DNA of 64,000 nucleotides from Flavobacterium sp. 11 (GTDB lineage: Bacteria; Bacteroidota; Bacteroidia; Flavobacteriales; Flavobacteriaceae). The stretch lies in assembly GCF_002754315.1 (NCBI RefSeq), contig NZ_PEFE01000001.1:3410001-3474000 (forward strand). Reading direction: 5' to 3'. A model generated the notes under the pieces. That model saw only the letters and a program-made list of their open reading frames with translations. It made no database searches and had not been told where the DNA came from. Every line of letters starts with the position of its first letter. Positions within the stretch are counted from its first letter, which is position 1. Shown in pieces: positions 58,790 to 64,000 of this stretch. The position numbers were made by a program, and so were the translations under genes.

Positions 58790-59758
58790 TTGAAAAAGAT
58801 ATTCTCATTATTATTCTTGATTTTTTTTAACCCTGCACAGTCTCAAATTTCAGGTTGCACGGATCCACTTTCTAAAAACTACAATCCAGCTGCTACTATT
58901 AATGACGGAAGTTGTGTCTATACTTCGGTAAAAATTAAACCCAAATACTCCGTAAAATTAGATGCGGTTCTGAAAGAAACTTCAAGTTTGACACAAAGTG
59001 ATTCGCTGTTATGGACCAGTAATGACAACACTGACAAAGCACTTTATGCGATTAATAACAAAGGTGTTATTCAAAATAAAATCCAGCTCAAGAACACTAC
59101 CAATACCGACTGGGAAGAAATTGCACAAGACAACGACTACTTTTACATTGGCGATTTTGGAAATAATGTCTCCGGAAACAGGAAAGACCTGCATATATTG
59201 CGAGTCGAAAAACAATCGTTTTCACAGAACAATCCAAAAATTGATACGCTTTCGTTTTCGTATTCCAATCAAACCAATTTCACCAAAACCAAGTCCAATG
59301 CGACCAATTTTGATTGTGAAGCTTTTATTGTTTCCGGAGAGAATATTTTCTTATTTACCAAACAATGGAAAGACAAAAAAACCAGTATCTATGTGATTCC
59401 GAAGATTCCCGGTAAGCACGTTGCTCAACTGAAAGAATCCTATGATGTAAAAGGATTGATTACCTCAGCAACTTATTTACCTAAAAAAAAGCTACTCGTT
59501 CTTGCGGGCTACAGCAGGTTTTTATCGCCTTTCATTTATCTGCTTTACGATTATAATGATTCCGGTTTCTTTTCCGGAAATAAGAGAAAAATCAATATTG
59601 CACTTCCGTTTTATCAGATGGAAGGCATCAGCACCCAAGATGGACTTCATTATTATTTGACCAATGAAAATTTCATCAGAAAACCAATTATAAATGTCCC
59701 ACAAAAGTTACATCAATTCGATTTAAGTGCATTTCTAACCAATTATCTGAAACAATAA
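58790..59758 (+). CDS. Secreted protein with Cys-rich N-terminal motif, TTG start
   Basis: 322 residues. The start is a TTG; it begins a perfect signal peptide (MKKIFSLLFLIFFNPAQSQ), and no ATG precedes or follows it nearby. Right after the signal is GCTDPLSKNYNPAATINDGSC, seen as GCTDP...NYNP...DGSC, a short motif common in secreted proteins of Bacteroidota. The rest (about 60-322) reads as beta-propeller-like (DWEEIAQDNDYFYIGDFGNN). Function unknown; it precedes the ABC-F gene in the same direction. Confidence 0.75.
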   Translation: MKKIFSLLFLIFFNPAQSQISGCTDPLSKNYNPAATINDGSCVYTSVKIKPKYSVKLDAVLKETSSLTQSDSLLWTSNDNTDKALYAINNKGVIQNKIQLKNTTNTDWEEIAQDNDYFYIGDFGNNVSGNRKDLHILRVEKQSFSQNNPKIDTLSFSYSNQTNFTKTKSNATNFDCEAFIVSGENIFLFTKQWKDKKTSIYVIPKIPGKHVAQLKESYDVKGLITSATYLPKKKLLVLAGYSRFLSPFIYLLYDYNDSGFFSGNKRKINIALPFYQMEGISTQDGLHYYLTNENFIRKPIINVPQKLHQFDLSAFLTNYLKQ

Positions 59759-59790
59759 TTGTTAATGAAAACTTAGATTCGACTAAACAA

Positions 59791-59822
59791 TTGGCAAATC
59801 GTTATTTAATAGCTTACTTTTG
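59791..59822 (+). promoter_or_regulatory. Promoter of the ABC-F gene
   Basis: TTG (59791-59793), a 21-base spacer and TACTTTTG (59815-59822), fitting the Bacteroidota consensus. It lies 16 bases before the GTG start at 59839, which rules out an upstream TTG start that would fall in the -33 box. Confidence 0.7.
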
Positions 59823-59838
59823 CAAAAAATTTAGCCTT

Positions 59839-61701
59839 GTGAATTACCTTTCTGTAGAAAATATCTCGAAATCTTTTGGTGAACGTACGTTGTTTAAAGA
59901 CATCTCGTTTGGAATTAATAAAGATCAAAAAATTGCTTTCATAGCCAAAAACGGTTCTGGAAAAACGACTATTATGAGTATCATTAATGGTCTAGAAGAA
60001 TCTGATACTGGACAAGTCGTATTGAGAAAAGGCATCAAAATGGCTTTCCTTTCGCAAAATAATAACTTGCAGGACGAATTAACCATTGAAGAAAGCATTT
60101 TTGCATCGGATAACGAGACTTTGAAAGTGATTGAAGCCTATGAAAAAGCGTTAGAAAATCCAGAAGACGAAGAAGCCTACCAAAAAGCTTTTGACGGAAT
60201 GGATCAGCACAATGCGTGGGATTTTGAAACGCAGTACAAGCAAATTTTGTTCAAACTGAAATTGGAAAATTTCAAACTGAAAGTAAAAAATCTTTCCGGT
60301 GGACAGAAAAAACGTTTATCACTGGCTATCATTTTAATTAATCGTCCCGACTTGTTAATTCTGGATGAGCCTACAAATCACTTGGATTTAGAAATGATTG
60401 AATGGCTGGAAAGCTATTTTGCCAAAGAAAACATAACGTTGTTTATGGTGACGCACGACCGTTTCTTTTTGGAGCGTGTTTGTAATGAAATCATCGAACT
60501 GGACAACGGAAAACTATACCAATACAAAGGAAATTACTCCTATTATTTAGAGAAAAAAGAAGAACGTATCGCATCCGAAAATTCGAGTGTGGATAAAGCA
60601 CAGAATCTTTTTGTAAAAGAATTGGAATGGATGCGCCGTCAGCCAAAAGCGAGAACGACAAAATCGAAATCGCGTCAGGATGATTTTTATGAAATCAAGG
60701 AAAAAGCACAAAGTCGCCGTCGCGAAAATAAAGTAGAGCTTGAAATTAATATGGAACGTATGGGAAGCAAGATTATTGAGCTTCACAAAATCTCCAAAAA
60801 ATTCAAGGATCACGTCATCATGGATAATTTCAGTTTTGATTTTCAACGTGGCGAACGCATTGGAATAATTGGAAAAAACGGAACCGGGAAATCGACTTTC
60901 TTGAATTTATTGACTGGAACTTTACCGCTTGATGGTGGAAAAGTAGTGATTGGTGAAACCATAAAAGTGGGTTACTACACACAAAGCGGTATTAATCCAA
61001 AACCGGGTCAGCGCGTGATTGATGTGATTAAGGAATACGGAGAATTCATTCCGTTGATGAAAGGGAAATTGATTTCAGCTTCGCAATTGTTAGAACGTTT
61101 CCTGTTTGATGCTAAAAAACAATATGACTTTGTGGACCGATTGAGCGGTGGCGAATTGAAACGTTTGTACTTGTGTACAGTTTTAATTCAGAATCCGAAT
61201 TTTTTGATTCTGGATGAGCCAACGAATGATTTGGATATTGTGACGCTGAATGTTTTGGAAAGCTTCCTTTTGGATTATCCAGGTTGCCTTTTAGTGGTTT
61301 CTCACGATAGGTATTTCATGGATAAAATTGTGGATCACTTATTTATTTTTAGAGGTGATGGTGTAGTAGAAGATTTCCCTGGAAACTATTCTGATTTTAG
61401 AGCCTACGAAGACAGCACTGATGTAGCGCAAAAAGAAGAAAACAAAGCCGAAAAGAAAGACTGGAAACAAAATAATCCAACTGGAAACCTAACGTTCAAC
61501 GAGCAAAAAGAATTTCAGAAAATCGAACGAGAAATCAAAGATTTAGAGATTCAAAAAGTAGCTATCGAGCAATTATTCTCGGATGGAAAAGTGCAAGAAA
61601 GTGATGTAATGACCAAAGCCAAAGAATTAGAAAACATCAACAATAAGATTGAAGATAAAGAGGAAAGATGGTTTGAGCTTTCTGCGAAGATAGAAGGATA
61701 A
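59839..61701 (+). CDS. ABC-F family ATPase, Uup-like
   Basis: 620 residues from a GTG start (MNYLSVENISKSFGERTLFK). It has two ATP-binding cassettes without membrane segments: first AKNGSGKTT, LSGGQKKRLSLA and LILDEPTNHLDLE; second GKNGTGKST, LSGGELKRLYL and LILDEPTNDLDIV. A linker with RRQPKARTTKSKSRQD lies between, and a C-terminal coiled coil (about 555-620) is Uup-like. ABC-F proteins act on the ribosome, not in transport. The start is supported by the promoter at 59791-59822, which lies inside the longer frame. Confidence 0.93.
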   Translation: MNYLSVENISKSFGERTLFKDISFGINKDQKIAFIAKNGSGKTTIMSIINGLEESDTGQVVLRKGIKMAFLSQNNNLQDELTIEESIFASDNETLKVIEAYEKALENPEDEEAYQKAFDGMDQHNAWDFETQYKQILFKLKLENFKLKVKNLSGGQKKRLSLAIILINRPDLLILDEPTNHLDLEMIEWLESYFAKENITLFMVTHDRFFLERVCNEIIELDNGKLYQYKGNYSYYLEKKEERIASENSSVDKAQNLFVKELEWMRRQPKARTTKSKSRQDDFYEIKEKAQSRRRENKVELEINMERMGSKIIELHKISKKFKDHVIMDNFSFDFQRGERIGIIGKNGTGKSTFLNLLTGTLPLDGGKVVIGETIKVGYYTQSGINPKPGQRVIDVIKEYGEFIPLMKGKLISASQLLERFLFDAKKQYDFVDRLSGGELKRLYLCTVLIQNPNFLILDEPTNDLDIVTLNVLESFLLDYPGCLLVVSHDRYFMDKIVDHLFIFRGDGVVEDFPGNYSDFRAYEDSTDVAQKEENKAEKKDWKQNNPTGNLTFNEQKEFQKIEREIKDLEIQKVAIEQLFSDGKVQESDVMTKAKELENINNKIEDKEERWFELSAKIEG

Positions 61702-61762
61702 AAATAGTATTCAGTGTTCAGTCATAGTTTGCATTACAGAACATTAATCCTATTAGTTTACA

Positions 61763-61791
61763 CCCACAACAGAATCTAATTCTGTTGTGGG
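61763..61791 (+). terminator. Hairpin terminator of the ABC-F gene
   Basis: CCCACAACAGAA pairs perfectly with TTCTGTTGTGGG around a short loop, and a T-rich run follows (TTTGTTTTTTT). Its central 27 bases recur in inverted orientation at 63712-63738. Confidence 0.85.
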
Positions 61792-61957
61792 TTTGTTTTT
61801 TTAGTAAAAAACTAATTTTAAATTAGGTAAGAAATATTAGAATAATTAAAAGTTCATCTAATTATTTATAGTTTATTTTATATATTTTTGAGAAAAATAA
61901 AGCTTGATGTTTATATAGAATAATAACCTAATCGACCTTAAAAAATCCTACTTCAGA

Positions 61958-62859
61958 ATGAAATTTCAATTATTAATAATTTTCACCTTCTGTATACCTA
62001 ATATTTATAGTCAAAATAAAACAATAATTACGTACGACATAACTGAAAATAAGGCTATAGAAAATGTAAATTTTATATTTAATGGAGGCACCAACTATAG
62101 TTCAAACAAAAATGGCAGGGTAATATTAAAATCAATTCCTTCTGAAAATGTAGTGATTACACATATTGCCTACGATACAATAAACACTAAGATTTCATCC
62201 CTACGAGATACACTTTTCTTAAATAAGAGAATTACAAAACTGAATGAGATTGTTATCCACAAAAAGAGAATAAAGATAATTTATCCTAAAAAATCTGTTG
62301 GCAACTTAAATCCTAGAAACTATGGAACGTCAGCTCCATTAGATGAAAAGAACATATATGCTGTTCATATTCCGAACAATTTAAATGTTAATTTTTTATC
62401 AACAGTATTACATTAGAACCCACAGATTTTTCGATTGCATATCTTAATGAGAAAGATAAAATCAAATCTGAACGTTATAAAAATCAGAAATATGCTCCTT
62501 TTAAACTAAATTTATATACAGTGGATTCTATATACGACATTCCGGATCAGCGCATTTTTGAGAAAGATTTTATTTTAAAATTAGAGGAAGGTAAAAAATA
62601 CGTAACTCTTAAATTAGACAACCAAATAGAAATAAATAATACAGGTTTTTTTATAGCACTTTCACCTTTTTCAAAAGAAGAATATGAAAGCTTAGCTTTT
62701 GAAAGATCTCCTGCTTTTAAACATATTCAAGCGAATAAAGATATTGAATATAGAGTCTTAACAAAAAATGAGAAAGTTGATTCCAGTATTTGGAAACAAA
62801 CACAAAGAAGCAAAGATTACAATCAAGTTTTATATTTTGAATTAGAAATAGAATATTAA
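61958..62859 (+). CDS. Secreted protein with carboxypeptidase-regulatory-like N-terminus (frameshifted)
   Basis: Read as one gene, this gives about 300 residues. It starts with a signal peptide (MKFQLLIIFTFCIPNIYSQ), then a beta-sandwich like the carboxypeptidase-regulatory domain (about 25-95: TYDITENKAIENVNFIF, then SNKNGRVILKSIPSENVVITHIAY in part). The frame breaks at the T6 run 62392-62397; one more T joins NNLNVNFFINSITLEPTDF. The C-terminal part (about 145-300) is beta-rich (KKYVTLKLDNQIEINNTGFFIAL). It belongs to a family of Bacteroidota secreted proteins of unknown role. Confidence 0.7.
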
Positions 62860-62980
62860 TTACTATTACTAAATAAGCTTGCAAGTCCAGCTCTTAGAAG
62901 TATACAATAGTTCTTGATTACGCTGCACAAATGCCTCGGACTTTGCGCCTATAACGGTGAACCACTTAATAGGTCAAACA

Positions 62981-63003
62981 GGAATTTGAATAGTCAAAAT
63001 TCC
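62981..63003. promoter_or_regulatory. Imperfect palindrome upstream of mntA (possible operator)
   Basis: GGAATTT and AAATTCC flank a nine-base centre; the stem can extend to GGAATTTGA/TCAAAATTCC with one bulge. It ends 20 bases before the -7 box at 63024-63031. Such sites often serve autoregulation in toxin-antitoxin operons, but nothing shows this here. Confidence 0.35.
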
Positions 63004-63023
63004 AGTAAATGAATTATTTTGCG

Positions 63024-63031
63024 TATTTTTG
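63024..63031 (+). promoter_or_regulatory. -7 box of mntA-hepT
   Basis: TATTTTTG fits TAnnTTTG, 18 bases before the mntA ATG at 63050. Confidence 0.5.
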
Positions 63032-63049
63032 AATTATACTATTTAAACC

Positions 63050-63352
63050 ATGAATCCAATAGAAAGCCATACTACTGATATCACTAAATTATGCAAAACA
63101 CATAATGTCAAGTCATTGTATGCATTTGGTTCTGTTTTAACTGATAAATTCAATACGGAAAGTGACATTGACTTAATCGTTGAATTTCAACCATTAGATG
63201 TCTTGGATTATGTAGATAATTATTATGATTTAAAATTTTCATTAGAAACGATATTAAAAAGAGAAATTGATTTGCTTGAAGAAAAAGCAATTAAAAATCC
63301 TTATTTCAGAAAAACTATAAATCAAAATAAACAACTGATTTATGGACAATAA
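63050..63352 (+). CDS. mntA: MntA-like nucleotidyltransferase antitoxin
   Basis: 100 residues of the minimal nucleotidyltransferase fold. The GSX10DXD motif is present: Gly27-Ser28 and Asp39-x-Asp41 in YAFGSVLTDKF...SDIDLIVEF. In known MntA-HepT systems this enzyme transfers AMP units to a Tyr of the HEPN toxin and so blocks it. It overlaps hepT by 11 bases, as is usual for this pair, and has its own -7 box. Confidence 0.9.
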   Translation: MNPIESHTTDITKLCKTHNVKSLYAFGSVLTDKFNTESDIDLIVEFQPLDVLDYVDNYYDLKFSLETILKREIDLLEEKAIKNPYFRKTINQNKQLIYGQ

Positions 63353-63683
63353 TATTAAAACTTGGCTTTATGATATTTTAAGTTCCATCAATGAAATAGA
63401 AAGTTATTTTATTGATAGACCAAAAGAATTTAAAGTCTATGAAAATGATGTAAGAACAAAAAGAGCTGTCGAAAGGAATATTGAAATCATTGGTGAAGCA
63501 ATGAACCGAATTTTAAAAGAAGATAGTGAAATAATTATTTCAAACTCCAGAAAAATAGTTGATGTTAGAAATAGAATAATTCACGGTTATGATTCCGTTT
63601 CTGACGACGTGATTTGGGGAATTGTAATTCGACATTTACCCATTCTACAAAAAGAGGTCGAAAAAATGCTGAGAGAACAATAA
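63342..63683 (+). CDS. hepT: HepT-like HEPN ribonuclease toxin
   Basis: 113 residues, all helical, of the HepT/DUF86 family. The catalytic RX4HXY motif is intact: Arg76, His81 and Tyr83 in VRNRIIHGYD. In characterised systems this RNase cleaves RNA and Tyr is the site of AMPylation by MntA. It overlaps mntA by 11 bases. Both partners look intact, so the module may be active. Confidence 0.9.
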   Translation: MDNNIKTWLYDILSSINEIESYFIDRPKEFKVYENDVRTKRAVERNIEIIGEAMNRILKEDSEIIISNSRKIVDVRNRIIHGYDSVSDDVIWGIVIRHLPILQKEVEKMLREQ

Positions 63684-63710
63684 ACAATACTGACATTAAC
63701 ACATAAAAAA

Positions 63711-63739
63711 ACCACAACAGAATTAGATTCTGTTGTGGT
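63711..63739. terminator. Hairpin terminator between hepT and the SDR gene
   Basis: ACCACAACAGAA pairs with TTCTGTTGTGGT, with A-runs before and T-runs after, so it can end both the plus-strand hepT unit and the minus-strand dehydrogenase gene. Its core is the inverted copy of the hairpin at 61764-61790. Confidence 0.85.
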
Positions 63740-63764
63740 TTTTTATTTTATAAATCTGAAGTTT

Positions 63765-64000
63765 CTACCAAGGAATCGGATTGTAATCTTTCAAAAACTT
63801 ACCGCACCAATGCTTTCCGGTATTGATACCGTCAAACAATGGATCCATAACTCGTGCAGCTCCATCTACAATATCCAATGGCGGTTGAAAATCTTCTTCT
63901 TCTTGCTTTCTTTTGGCTAATTCTGCCGGATCTTCGTCGGTTACCCAACCAGTGTCTACCGCATTCATAAAAATACCATCTTTTGCCAAAGTTCCCGAAG
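63765..64000 (-). CDS. Short-chain dehydrogenase/reductase, C-terminal part
   Basis: The gene enters from the right edge; only its last about 78 codons are in the window. The visible piece contains [20 protein letters not shown], a core typical of the substrate/cofactor end of SDR enzymes (VxPGxxxT replaced by VDTGWVT), followed by an acidic loop and [14 protein letters not shown] at the end. It is an oxidoreductase of unknown substrate. The apparent start at 63989 is a TTG inside the gene; the real start lies outside. Confidence 0.8.
   Translation of the reverse strand, partial: SGTLAKDGIFMNAVDTGWVTDEDPAELAKRKQEEEDFQPPLDIVDGAARVMDPLFDGINTGKHWCGKFLKDYNPIPW

Larger units (their letters stand above)
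61764..63738. other. Accessory segment bounded by inverted copies of a hairpin
   Basis: The 27 bases at 61764-61790 and those at 63712-63738 are exact reverse complements, including the asymmetric loop (TCTAA in one, TTAGA in the other). Between them are a secreted-protein gene and the MntA-HepT pair. This fits an insertion or inversion at a terminator. I see no transposase or target-site duplication, so the mechanism is unknown. Confidence 0.5.

Noticed and set aside
59791..59838. Upstream start of the ABC-F gene
   Set aside because: The TTG at 59791 is the -33 box of a consensus promoter; the ABC-F family sequence starts at the GTG at 59839.
62870..63000. Possible repeat or small RNA before mntA
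   Set aside because: I could not match it to any other part of the window, and no stable hairpin beyond the short palindrome is visible.

Overview
This is AT-rich chromosomal DNA from a member of the Bacteroidota, most probably a Flavobacterium or a close relative. The evidence is: several secreted proteins ending in a type IX secretion (T9SS) type B sorting domain; promoters of the Bacteroidota form TTG-N17-23-TAnnTTTG; a short DUF4295 gene next to rpmB-rpmG-ftsY; a bacillithiol gene (bshC); and intergenic repeats that I remember from flavobacterial genomes. I saw no phage, insertion sequence, CRISPR array or rRNA operon.

Layout. 0-2.1 kb: the end of a response regulator and an ABC-2 exporter (ATPase plus permease). 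2.1-11.8 kb: three consecutive genes for large T9SS type B exoproteins (choice-of-anchor L, IgGFc-binding-like with DSDNDG motifs, and propeller-like plus PKD). 11.9-18.3 kb: housekeeping block with typA, a PAS histidine kinase/response regulator pair, rpsT, three tRNA-Glu genes and proS. 18.3-26.9 kb: envelope genes (Trp/Asn/Gly-rich lipoprotein, FadL-like porin, amidase, BBP2-like porin, small exported proteins) plus rimO. 27-38 kb, almost all on the minus strand: aldehyde dehydrogenase, CHASE4 hybrid kinase, aldo/keto reductase, a biotin-dependent acyl-CoA carboxylase operon and a B12/radical-SAM protein. 38.2-45.4 kb: one giant adhesin gene (about 2,402 residues after repair) with 18 tandem repeats of about 74 residues and a type B C-terminus. 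45.5-61.7 kb: bshC, ndk, a DUF721 gene, a serine hydrolase, ftsY, DUF4295, rpmG, rpmB, cinA, an Hpt protein, an FAH-family hydrolase, a DEDDh exonuclease, a 2-oxoacid dehydrogenase E2, a GT2 glycosyltransferase and an ABC-F (Uup-like) ATPase. 61.7-63.74 kb: a small accessory segment with a secreted protein and an MntA-HepT toxin-antitoxin pair, bounded by two hairpins that are exact inverted copies of each other. The window ends inside a short-chain dehydrogenase gene.

Four genes are each split by one apparently missing base in a homopolymer run: the first T9SS gene (A7), proS (G5), the giant adhesin (G5) and a secreted protein (T6). ProS is normally essential and single-copy, and all four errors have the same sign and context, so base-calling or assembly error is the simplest explanation. 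I annotate them as single genes. The four T9SS cargo genes are the most distinctive content: they share near-identical C-terminal secretion signals, differ completely in their exported modules, and have no PorP/SprF-like partner beside them in this window.
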